Assembly (NCBI GenBank): GCA_937922805.1
Contig: CALAJV010000015.1
Location: 162,382-226,381, forward strand
Source of the DNA: an uncultured Acidimicrobiales bacterium
GTDB taxonomy: Bacteria; Actinomycetota; Acidimicrobiia; Acidimicrobiales; SZUA-35
Length of the DNA: 64,000 bases
Reading direction: 5' to 3'
How positions within the stretch are numbered: the stretch's first letter is position 1; each line of letters starts with the position of its first letter. The notes below the pieces were generated by a model, which had not been told where the DNA came from, made no database searches, and worked only from the letters and a program-made list of their open reading frames with translations. The translations under genes and the position numbers were made by a program. Shown piece after piece: positions 53,559 through 61,716 of this stretch.

Positions 53559-53598
53559 CTCGCTTGATCATCCGGCAAAATCGAAGGACACAGAAAAC

Positions 53599-53940
53599 AT
53601 GGCTCGAAGACGAGCAAAACCAGTTGGCGTCACAACGATTTACTGGCGAGATATTCCTGCTCAAGTAACCGCCTCGAGTGACGGGTCGGCAGAGAAAATT
53701 CTGCTCGATCCGCGGTTTCAACATGCCATCGACCGCGCTGCAGCCGTTGCCGGTTTGACCGAGACCCAGGCCTACGTTGGCGAATGGCGAAAAGAGACAA
53801 ACCCCATTCAGGACGGGCTGTCAGCATCGGATGCAGCGGCAGCTCGGGCCAGCGAATTGAACGACGCCTACCCTCGACCGGAGCTAGAGAAACTGGTGGC
53901 TAGTGGCGGCCTGATCACGACGGCTCCTTCTACTAGCTAA
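53599..53940 (+). CDS. Small 'virulence factor' DUF protein (PF13769-like)
   Basis: The 113-residue product begins MARRRAKPVG and has TTIYWRDIPAQVTAS, ILLDPRFQHAIDRAAAVAGLTETQAYVGEWRKE, matching a small family annotated as virulence factor that is often encoded beside methylamine or betaine demethylation genes. The function is unknown. Its position between the corrinoid protein and the pterin methyltransferase suggests a role in the methyl-transfer complex. Confidence 0.72.
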   Translation: MARRRAKPVGVTTIYWRDIPAQVTASSDGSAEKILLDPRFQHAIDRAAAVAGLTETQAYVGEWRKETNPIQDGLSASDAAAARASELNDAYPRPELEKLVASGGLITTAPSTS

Positions 53941-54047
53941 CACCTTAAAACTAGCACCTAGGAATAGAAGCGCCCAGACGGGTCTTTGAATAGAACCGCT
54001 AGCTAGTTCGAGAACACACCAAGATCACCAAGGAAAGCAACCAGACT

Positions 54048-54974
54048 ATGACAGACACGATTCTGAGCTCGGCAACCAAAGAAGTAGTTATTGGGTTCGG
54101 TCGCCCCTTTGTAATGATCGGTGAGAAAATAAACCCGACCGGCCGGAAGCTTCTGGCCGAAGAAATGAAGACCGGAGACTTCAGTCGAGTCGAAAAAGAC
54201 GCGCTTGATCAGGTCGCAGCTGGTGCCCATATGCTCGATGTGAACGCCGGCATACCTCTAGCTGATGAGCCAGCGTTATTGGCTCGGGCAGTAAAGCTCG
54301 TTCAGACGGTCACCGATAGTCCTATTTCGATTGATTCCTCCATCGTTGAAGCGCTCGAGTCAGCAATTGCGGTCTATCAAGGCAAGCCGCTAATCAATTC
54401 GGTAACTGGTGAAGAAGAGGTGATGGAACGAGTCCTACCTTTCGTAGCCAAGTATGGGGCGGCAGTAGTCGCTGTCTCGAATGACGACACCGGCATCTCC
54501 GAAGACCCAGACGTTCGCTACGCGGTGGCCGAGAAGATCGTCAACCGGGCCGCCGACTACGGGATCCCGAAAGAAGATGTCGTGGTCGACCCGTTGGTCA
54601 TGCCAATCGGGGCGATGGCTACCGCAGGCCAGCAAGTCTTCCAACTCGTCCACCGACTCAGAACAGAGCTCGGCGTCAACACAACATGCGGCGCCAGCAA
54701 CGTCAGTTTCGGACTGCCGAATCGCCACGCCGTCACTGGCAGCTTCTTAGCGATGGCCATCTCACACGGGATGACATCGGCCATCATGAATCCGATGCAC
54801 GGCGAAGTCAAAGCGGCAGTACAAGCGGCCGACATTTTGAACAATCAGGATCCAAACTGTTCAACCTGGATTGCGGAGAATCGACCAAAGTCAGAAGATG
54901 GCGGGTCAGCCGACAGCTCAAGTCGGCGCCGGGGCGGACGACGAGCCCGACGGCCCGACGCCGCCGACGCTTAA
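54048..54974 (+). CDS. Methylcorrinoid:tetrahydrofolate methyltransferase (pterin-binding)
   Basis: The 308-residue product is a pterin-binding TIM barrel of the DHPS/MeTr family: FVMIGEKINPTGRKLLAEEM, GAHMLDVNAGIPLADEPALL, PISIDSSIVEALESAI, PLINSVTGEEE, VVAVSNDDTGISEDP, VVDPLVMPIGA and TTCGASNVSFGLPNRHAV. It moves methyl groups between the corrinoid protein and tetrahydrofolate, so here it plays the MtgA or MtvA role and feeds methyl-THF to the MetF-like enzyme. The C terminus adds an Arg-rich tail (RRRGGRRARR) not part of the barrel. Confidence 0.92.
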   Translation: MTDTILSSATKEVVIGFGRPFVMIGEKINPTGRKLLAEEMKTGDFSRVEKDALDQVAAGAHMLDVNAGIPLADEPALLARAVKLVQTVTDSPISIDSSIVEALESAIAVYQGKPLINSVTGEEEVMERVLPFVAKYGAAVVAVSNDDTGISEDPDVRYAVAEKIVNRAADYGIPKEDVVVDPLVMPIGAMATAGQQVFQLVHRLRTELGVNTTCGASNVSFGLPNRHAVTGSFLAMAISHGMTSAIMNPMHGEVKAAVQAADILNNQDPNCSTWIAENRPKSEDGGSADSSSRRRGGRRARRPDAADA

Positions 54975-54989
54975 TCACGTACCGTTGTA

Positions 54990-57017
54990 ATGGCCGAAGT
55001 CAAAGTTGTATTCACGCCATCAGGGTTGACCGGAACAGTAGAGTCCGGTTCTACCGTTTTGGCCGCCGCCCGCCAGCTTGGTGTTGACCTAGACTCTGTT
55101 TGCGGCGGACGTGGACTTTGCGGTCGTTGTCAGGTGACCCCCAGCAACGGAGACTTTGCCAAATGGGCTATCAGTTCTTCGCCCGACTCAATTAGCAGTA
55201 GCGGCCCCGTCGAAGCCGACTATCGAGGAAAGCGGGCGATCGGCGACGGGCATCGACTTGGGTGCGCCGTCGAAATTCTCAAAGACGCAGTCTTCGACGT
55301 TCCCGCTGAGAGTCAGATCCACAAACAAGTCGTGCGAAAAAACGTGAACATCGCTGACTTGGTAGTAGATCCAGCGTTCACACTTCACTATTTGGAGTTG
55401 GAAACTGGTGAGTTCGACTCCGACCCCGAGGCCATAGCTGCGGTGCGGGCGAAGCTCAAGACCGACTGGTCGATCGCCGACGTTGCCATCTCGGACCACT
55501 GCAGCTCAAGCCTGGCCACAGCGGCCAAATCGACAACGCTCACCATCGCCCTTCGTCGCAACGCTCAACCTGGCGACGCTCACGCTCCCGTGCTGGTTGC
55601 GGTTTGGCCGGGATTTGTTGACCGGGTGGCCGGAGTTGCTATCGACATCGGATCAACCACCGTTGCTGGTCACCTTTGCGATTTGAGTTCAGGCCAAGTT
55701 CTAGCCAGCGCCGGCCGGATGAACCCACAAATTCGGTTCGGTGAAGATCTTATGAGTCGGGTTTCGTTCGTAATGATGAACCCCGGCGGTGAAGTCGAGT
55801 TGACCGACGCCATCCGCGTGGCTCTGAACGAGCTGGTTGGCGAGCTCGTCGATGCGGTAGGTCCTGGCACTGAAATCGACCGATCAAGGATTCTCGACCT
55901 GGTCTTGGTTGGAAATCCAGTAATGCACCATCTAGCACTTGGCTATGACCCAGTCCCCTTAGGCCAAGCCCCGTTTGAGCTCCACACCGACAAACCAGTC
56001 CACGGCACCGCCGGCGACGTCGGCGTCGACGCCGAGTTTTGCTCGATGTACTTCGCCCCCTGTATTGCCGGTCACGTAGGGGCCGATACCGCAGCCGCAA
56101 TCTGTTCCGAAGAACCTCATCGAAGCCAGAAAATTCAGCTTCTCGTCGATGTTGGAACTAACGCCGAAATTGTCCTCGGCAACGAGGATCACCTTTTCGC
56201 GGCCTCTAGCCCGACTGGTCCGGCCTTCGAAGGAGCCCAGATATCAGCGGGCCAGCGTGCTACCGCTGGAGCCATCGAGCGGGTGAGGATCGACCGTCAG
56301 ACCCTTGAACCAAAATTTAAGGTGATTGGGTGCGATCTTTGGTCCGATCACGACGATTTTGATGCTCAGACGGCCAGTTCCGGCGTTACCGGCATTTGCG
56401 GCTCTGGAATCATCGAGGTCATGAGCGAAATGTTTCTCAGCACCTTGATTACTAGCGACGGTGTGATTGACGGTGCGAATGCGGCCAGAACGAACCGAAT
56501 CGTTCCAAGCGAACGGACCTTCTCATACCAGTTGACGGACACAATTCACATCACTCAAGCCGACGTACGCTCCATTCAGCTGGCCAAAGCGGCCCTCCGG
56601 GCCGGTATCGATCTTCTACTAGAGCATCTCGCAGCCGAAACTGGACTTACCGAAGTTGATGAAGTTCGATTGGCCGGCGCGTTCGGGGCCCACATTGATC
56701 CTTTGCATGCCATGGTTCTTGGCCTAGTCCCTGACTGTGAGCTTCCCAACGTTACCTCCGTTGGTAATTCTGCCGGATCGGGAGCAGTTAAAGCACTGCT
56801 GTCGCGTACGGCCAGGCATGATCTGGAAGTCACAGTCGAAGAAGTAACCAAGATCGAAACTGCGACCGAACCTCGGTTCCAAGAGCTTTTTGTCGCCGCT
56901 CTTGCTTTTCCTCATTTGAGCGCTCCGACAACGCACTTAGCAAATCTGATTGAACTACCAGCCAAGCAGGAATCGGCTAGCGATGGCCGCCCTCGTCGAC
57001 GACGACGTCGGTCCTGA
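54990..57017 (+). CDS. Corrinoid reductive-activation protein (ASKHA ATPase with [2Fe-2S] domain)
   Basis: The 675-residue product has an N-terminal ferredoxin domain ([2Fe-2S] ligands in VCGGRGLCGRC, then a later Cys), a linker domain, and a C-terminal actin-like ATPase of the DUF4445 family (VAIDIGSTTVAGHLCDL, LLVDVGTNAEIVLGN, SSPTGPAFEGAQISAGQRA, GVTGICGSGIIEVM, VRLAGAFGAHIDPLHAMVLGLVPD). It is the RACo/RamA-like activator that reduces inactive Co(II) corrinoid to Co(I) with ATP. It ends in a short RRRRRR tail. It starts 15 bp after the methyltransferase and is followed 19 bp later by the mttB-family gene. Confidence 0.92.
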   Translation: MAEVKVVFTPSGLTGTVESGSTVLAAARQLGVDLDSVCGGRGLCGRCQVTPSNGDFAKWAISSSPDSISSSGPVEADYRGKRAIGDGHRLGCAVEILKDAVFDVPAESQIHKQVVRKNVNIADLVVDPAFTLHYLELETGEFDSDPEAIAAVRAKLKTDWSIADVAISDHCSSSLATAAKSTTLTIALRRNAQPGDAHAPVLVAVWPGFVDRVAGVAIDIGSTTVAGHLCDLSSGQVLASAGRMNPQIRFGEDLMSRVSFVMMNPGGEVELTDAIRVALNELVGELVDAVGPGTEIDRSRILDLVLVGNPVMHHLALGYDPVPLGQAPFELHTDKPVHGTAGDVGVDAEFCSMYFAPCIAGHVGADTAAAICSEEPHRSQKIQLLVDVGTNAEIVLGNEDHLFAASSPTGPAFEGAQISAGQRATAGAIERVRIDRQTLEPKFKVIGCDLWSDHDDFDAQTASSGVTGICGSGIIEVMSEMFLSTLITSDGVIDGANAARTNRIVPSERTFSYQLTDTIHITQADVRSIQLAKAALRAGIDLLLEHLAAETGLTEVDEVRLAGAFGAHIDPLHAMVLGLVPDCELPNVTSVGNSAGSGAVKALLSRTARHDLEVTVEEVTKIETATEPRFQELFVAALAFPHLSAPTTHLANLIELPAKQESASDGRPRRRRRRS

Positions 57018-57036
57018 GAGAGTTAGGAACACCGAA

Positions 57037-58626
57037 GTGACTGAGACCAGCGAAGACACCCCAACCCCAGAAAACGAAAAGCAGCCGAGCAAGCGAACGG
57101 GTAGGCGTTCTGGTGGGCGAGCCGGACGGAAAGCGGCCCGAGCTGAATCAGCGGCGGCCCAACCCAAAAGTTCGTTTATAACTCGAACGTTGGCACCGTT
57201 CGAAGTGCTGAGCGAAGAGGGGCTGGCTCAAATTGAAGACAATGCTGAAACCATCCTGGAACAGGTCGGTATCGATTTTGTTGACTACCCCGAGGCTCAA
57301 CGACTGCTGGCCGAGGCTGGCGCCGAGGTTGACGGAAATCGAGTTCGGTTCCCTCGGGGACTGTGTCGCAAGATCGTCAGCGAAAATGCGCCGAGCACCT
57401 ACATACAACATGCTCGGAACCCGGAACGCAATGTTCAAATCGGCGGCACAGCCACCGTGTTCGCCCCAAACTACGGATCGCCATTCGCGTTCGATCTTGA
57501 CAACGGACGCCGCTACGCCAGCATCGAAGATTTCCGCAACATTGTGAAGCTGGCCTATATGGCGCCATCGATACACCATTCCGGAGGCACTGTTTGCGAA
57601 CCGGTCGATATCCCGACCAACAAGCGTCACCTAGATATGATCTATTCCCACATCCGTTTCAGCGATAAGCCATTCATGGGCTCCGTTACGGCGAGCGAAC
57701 GGGCGGAAGACTCAATCGAGATGGCGACGATGGCATTCGGCGGCGACCTTGCCGATCGAACAGTAATGACCAGTCTTATCAACGCCAACTCCCCTCTCTC
57801 CTGGGATGCCACCATGTTGGGTTCAGCCGAGGCCTACGCCAAAGCCAACCAGGCGTGCATCATTACTCCATTTATCTTGGCTGGAGCGATGGCACCGGTT
57901 ACCGCAGCCGGTGTTGCGGCCCAGACGTTAGCCGAAGCGTTGGCCGGAATGACCTTCGTCCAATTAGTACGACCAGGCGCGCCGGTTGTAATGGGGTCAT
58001 TCGCAAGCTCAATGTCGATGCAGACCGGTGCGCCGACCTTCGGCACCCCAGAACCAGCCCTGGTCCTGTACACAGTGGCCGCCCTAGCCCGTCGACTCGG
58101 CGTTCCGTTCCGCTCGGGAGGTTCTCTATGCGGATCGAAACTCCCGGATGCGCAAGCTGCCTATGAAAGCGCCGCAACCTTACAACCGACAGTTCTTGGT
58201 GGAGTCAACTTCGTGCTTCACGCCGCCGGTTGGCAAGAAGGCGGACTAGCAATTGGCTACGAAAAATTCATAATGGACGTCGATCAGCTTGGCATGATGG
58301 AGGTACTCGCGAAAGGTGTTGACATGTCGGCAAACGGACAAGCTCTCGATGCCATCATTGACAACGGGCCCGGTCAACATTTTCTCGGCACCGACCACAC
58401 CTTCGCCAACTTCGAGACTGCTTTCTACCGATCAAGCGTCGCCGACAATTCGAGCTTCGAACAGTGGGAAGAAGATGGGAGCCTCGATGCCGCCAAGCGA
58501 GCAAACAAGCTATGGAAGCAACAGCTAGCCGAATACGAGCCACCCCCGCTCGACGAAGCTATAGACGCCGAACTGCTTGATTTCATTGCCAAAAAGAAGG
58601 AATCAATGGCGGACGAATTTGGTTAG
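57037..58626 (+). CDS. MttB-family (non-pyrrolysine) N-methyl:corrinoid methyltransferase
   Basis: The product, 529 residues from GTG 57037, belongs to the trimethylamine methyltransferase superfamily: EGLAQIEDNAETILEQVGIDFVDYPEA, APNYGSPFAFDLDNGRRYAS, PVDIPTNKRHLDMIYSHIRFSDKPFMGSV, NANSPLSWDATML, PFILAGAMAPVT and GGSLCGSKLPDAQAAYES. There is no in-frame amber codon, so it is the non-pyrrolysine type, whose studied members use glycine betaine, proline betaine or carnitine. The first 60 residues are basic and low in complexity. GTG 57037 is preceded by TTAGGAACACC. With the DMGDH-like enzyme in the window, glycine betaine is the most plausible substrate, giving dimethylglycine. Confidence 0.92.
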   Translation: MTETSEDTPTPENEKQPSKRTGRRSGGRAGRKAARAESAAAQPKSSFITRTLAPFEVLSEEGLAQIEDNAETILEQVGIDFVDYPEAQRLLAEAGAEVDGNRVRFPRGLCRKIVSENAPSTYIQHARNPERNVQIGGTATVFAPNYGSPFAFDLDNGRRYASIEDFRNIVKLAYMAPSIHHSGGTVCEPVDIPTNKRHLDMIYSHIRFSDKPFMGSVTASERAEDSIEMATMAFGGDLADRTVMTSLINANSPLSWDATMLGSAEAYAKANQACIITPFILAGAMAPVTAAGVAAQTLAEALAGMTFVQLVRPGAPVVMGSFASSMSMQTGAPTFGTPEPALVLYTVAALARRLGVPFRSGGSLCGSKLPDAQAAYESAATLQPTVLGGVNFVLHAAGWQEGGLAIGYEKFIMDVDQLGMMEVLAKGVDMSANGQALDAIIDNGPGQHFLGTDHTFANFETAFYRSSVADNSSFEQWEEDGSLDAAKRANKLWKQQLAEYEPPPLDEAIDAELLDFIAKKKESMADEFG

Positions 58627-58748
58627 AGCTAGATGCACTCATTAATGCACGGCTAGAAACACATCCAAATACAGTCTCTGAGGCCACGTTTTTGGAAGCA
58701 GCAGCCTAATTTTGGATGTGAACACAATTGCTGGGGTGGTAGGGCGAC

Positions 58749-60602
58749 ATGACACACGACAGAGCTAGTTTCAGGGCAAAGAGTGTGAGTGGAAAGAACG
58801 TGAGTGGCAGCTTGGTCGAAGGCTCAATCCCGATTGGCATTGAGCCTTCGGTAGCCATCGTTCGAGTTCTCAGTGACGGCGTTTGGTCGTGGTACCGGTT
58901 CAATGACCCGGTCGAAACGGTTGTCGTCGACGACTTAGACCAGGTTCGGGTCGGCCTCGACCGGATCGAATCGCTCACTAAGCAAGGCTTGTGGGCGGTT
59001 GGGATGGTCTCCTACGACGCCGGACCAGCGATGGATTCCGCGTTGACAAGCCACAGAGATCCCAACGTTCCACTCCTGGCCTTCGGTCTCTACGACTCAT
59101 TCCAAGTGCTCGACCAGCTACCAGAAACCGAACCGTTCTCAACCTCTGGCTGGCAGCCAACCGTCTCCTACGATGAGTACATTGCCAACATCGGCAAGGT
59201 GAAAAACCGTATCGCCGTCGGCGACACCTATCAGGTCAACTACACCTATCGGTTGCGAACCAACTTCGAGGGAGATCCGGCCGGTCTGTTCGTAACGCTA
59301 GCCAAGGCCCAACCGAGCAACCACATAGCCTTCCTCGACCTCGGGCGGGCAGCAGTTTGCTCCGCTTCCCCCGAACTATTCTTCGTCCGAAACGACAACA
59401 TCGTGACTACTCGGCCAATGAAGGGAACCCGGCCTCGTCACTTCGACCCAGCTTCAGATCAAGAAGCAGTCAGCCAACTGCTGGCCAGCGAAAAAGATCG
59501 AGCAGAAAACACCATGATTGTCGACATGGCCCGTAACGATCTCGGCCGAGTTGCTGAGGTGGGAACCGTTGCGGTGCCCGACCTACACAGTGTTGAAACC
59601 TATCCAACCGTTCATCAACTAACCTCGACCGTAACGGCGACCGTGACCACCGGGCTCGCCGACCTCATGGCAGCAACGTTTCCAGCCGCGTCCATTGTTG
59701 GCGCTCCGAAAGTGTCGACCTGTTCCATTATTGCTGAGCTGGAATCAACGCCACGAGGCATATATACCGGCGCTATCGGGGTAGTCGCCCCTGATCAAAC
59801 CGCATCATTCAACGTAGCCATCAGGACCGCCTGGATTGACCGGATTCGCGGAACGGCTGAATACGGAATTGGTGGCGGCATCGTCTGGGACTCAGATCCG
59901 GACGAAGAGTGGAAAGAAGCGATTGACAAGGCCCGTATTCTTCATCGGGCCGACCCTAATCTTCAGTTGCTAGAGACAATGCGCTGGGAACCCGAAGGCA
60001 GCGTTTGGCTAATGGACCGCCATTTGAGCCGGCTGGAATCAGCCGCCAGCCACTTCGGTGTCCCCCTTGACGTCGTCGATGTGAAGGCAAAGCTAAATGA
60101 GGTCTATGGCACCACCGCTCTGAAACTCAGGCTGTTGGTTGATTTGAAGGGCAAGGTCGAACTAGAAGAAAGCCAGCTGCTAATAGACCCGATTCTCGAT
60201 CCGTTTGAACAAGACTCCACCAAACCGGGCTTGCGAGTTCGTTTTGATTCCGAACCAATCGATCCTCGAGACGAATTTCTTTACCACAAGACAACGAACC
60301 GGAAACGATACGAACAAGCCCAATCCTGCGCTGCGGGTTTCGACGATGTGGTTCTTTGGAACCCTGATTTCGAAATTACAGAAACTGCGATCGGCAACAT
60401 CGTTGTGTTAGTTGGTGGCCGACTTCTAACACCGGCAATCCGGTGCGGCTTGTTGCCAGGCACCATGCGGGCCGAACTGTTAGCCGAAGGAACAATCGAG
60501 GAAGCAACGATCTCGATCGAGCAGTTTCGATCTGCAGAGCAAGCCTTTCGAGTCAATTCGGTTCACGGCTGGCAGCGCCTCGATCTCGCGGAGCTGAACT
60601 GA
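58749..60602 (+). CDS. pabB: Aminodeoxychorismate synthase component I fused to aminodeoxychorismate lyase (PabB-PabC)
   Basis: The 617-residue protein has an N-terminal chorismate-binding enzyme (about residues 1-400; VNYTYRLRTNFEGDP, FSVRN-like ELFFVRN, TTRPMKGTRPRH, EKDRAENTMIVDMARNDLGRV, FPAASIVGAPKVSTC, YTGAIGVVAP). A class IV aminotransferase/lyase domain follows (LLETMRWEPEGSVWLMDRHLSRLESAASHFGV, FLYHKTTNRKRYEQA with the PLP Lys, RCGLLPGTMRAELL). Together they make p-aminobenzoate for folate. Such fusions are known in actinobacteria. The position directly behind a THF-consuming operon fits a need for folate. The start at 58749 is an ATG with GGTGGTAGGGCGAC upstream. Confidence 0.93.
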   Translation: MTHDRASFRAKSVSGKNVSGSLVEGSIPIGIEPSVAIVRVLSDGVWSWYRFNDPVETVVVDDLDQVRVGLDRIESLTKQGLWAVGMVSYDAGPAMDSALTSHRDPNVPLLAFGLYDSFQVLDQLPETEPFSTSGWQPTVSYDEYIANIGKVKNRIAVGDTYQVNYTYRLRTNFEGDPAGLFVTLAKAQPSNHIAFLDLGRAAVCSASPELFFVRNDNIVTTRPMKGTRPRHFDPASDQEAVSQLLASEKDRAENTMIVDMARNDLGRVAEVGTVAVPDLHSVETYPTVHQLTSTVTATVTTGLADLMAATFPAASIVGAPKVSTCSIIAELESTPRGIYTGAIGVVAPDQTASFNVAIRTAWIDRIRGTAEYGIGGGIVWDSDPDEEWKEAIDKARILHRADPNLQLLETMRWEPEGSVWLMDRHLSRLESAASHFGVPLDVVDVKAKLNEVYGTTALKLRLLVDLKGKVELEESQLLIDPILDPFEQDSTKPGLRVRFDSEPIDPRDEFLYHKTTNRKRYEQAQSCAAGFDDVVLWNPDFEITETAIGNIVVLVGGRLLTPAIRCGLLPGTMRAELLAEGTIEEATISIEQFRSAEQAFRVNSVHGWQRLDLAELN

Positions 60603-60612
60603 CCTACGCCGA

Positions 60613-61647
60613 TTACGAGGCAGCTAGATCGATTGCCCCGATTAGCCGGTCTTTCATCGCATCTAGATCGATACCTTCGGCGCTCTTTTTGCCGAGTCGA
60701 TAGCGGGCGTAGACGCCATGCAGGATGCAGGCTGTTTTGAAATAGTTGAACCTGCGGTAGAAGGCCAAGTTCTGTAGGTCGCGACCCGTCAACTCGGCAT
60801 AGTAGTCGATCAACTCCTGGCGGCGGGAGAATCCCGGCGCTGTTGTGGCTGCTTCATGCGAAATACGAATCTCATCATCGGGATCGCTCCAGCCATTCAT
60901 GGCGTAGGCAAAGTCGGCTAGTGGATCACCCAATGTTGCGATCTCCCAATCCAAAACTGCAACAACGTTCCCACCTTGGTCGATCATGCAGTTGTGCATC
61001 CCATAGTCGCCGTGAACCACCCGGGCCGGGCCTTGGTCAGGAATAGAGGAGACAAGTTCGTCGTGAAGCTGATGAATTCGGGCGTCGTCGTAGTCTGCTC
61101 CCTCTAGCGACGCCTGCCACGAGCCGTACCAGGTTCGAAGTTGGCGGCCAACGTAGCCATCGGGTCGGGCCAGTCGGTCCAACCCAATATCGTTCGGGTC
61201 GACTCGATGAAGTGCTGCCAGCGTCTCAACAAACGATCGACCTACGTTCGCTCTGGCTTCCATCGACAACCAGTCGTCCACGTCCTCTGCGGTATAGAGG
61301 GCCCGGCCCGGCACTTGGCTCATCACATAGAACACTGCTCCGGTTATCGATTCGTCCTCACACAAGCCCATAGCTACCGCCACTGGAACAGAGGTTGAGC
61401 CAAGGCCGGAGATAATGGTGTGCTCGCGTTTCATATCGTGAGCTTTGGGAAGGAGCTTCCCTTGCGGTGGTCGCCGAATAACGGCCTTTTCACCGTTCGA
61501 GTCGGTAAGCAGGTAGGTCAAGTTGGAATGGCCGCCTTCGAGCTTGACCCACTCGAACGGCGGGCTCAGAGCAGCAATATTGCTCGCAACCCACCTCTCA
61601 ACCGCACCACGATCATAGCCCGGCGTTACATTCCCATTATCCATCAA
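60613..61647 (-). CDS. APH-type phosphotransferase family protein
   Basis: The 344-residue product is a kinase-fold protein of the aminoglycoside phosphotransferase/ACAD10-kinase group: FEWVKLEGGHSNLTYLLTDSNGEKAVIRRPPQGKLLPKAHDM, ALHRVDPNDIGL, RVVHGDYGMHNCMIDQGGNVVAVLDWEIATLGDPLADFAYAMNGW. HGDYGMHN is the catalytic loop and DWEIATLGDP the metal-binding loop. This subgroup usually accompanies acyl-CoA dehydrogenases and may phosphorylate hydroxyacyl-CoA. It is not a resistance gene by context. It converges on the PabB-PabC gene 10 bp away. Confidence 0.87.
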   Translation of the reverse strand: MMDNGNVTPGYDRGAVERWVASNIAALSPPFEWVKLEGGHSNLTYLLTDSNGEKAVIRRPPQGKLLPKAHDMKREHTIISGLGSTSVPVAVAMGLCEDESITGAVFYVMSQVPGRALYTAEDVDDWLSMEARANVGRSFVETLAALHRVDPNDIGLDRLARPDGYVGRQLRTWYGSWQASLEGADYDDARIHQLHDELVSSIPDQGPARVVHGDYGMHNCMIDQGGNVVAVLDWEIATLGDPLADFAYAMNGWSDPDDEIRISHEAATTAPGFSRRQELIDYYAELTGRDLQNLAFYRRFNYFKTACILHGVYARYRLGKKSAEGIDLDAMKDRLIGAIDLAAS

Positions 61648-61716
61648 ACAACAATGCTGGTCCCCGCCGCCAAGGTCAAATTCCGTGGCCTGTCAAACGG
61701 GGCGGAGCCCGCACGA

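Noticed and set aside
58624..58632. Pyrrolysine readthrough of the TAG at the end of the mttB-family gene
   Set aside because: The TAG is at the natural C terminus, not at the internal Pyl position, and a second in-frame TAG follows two codons later.
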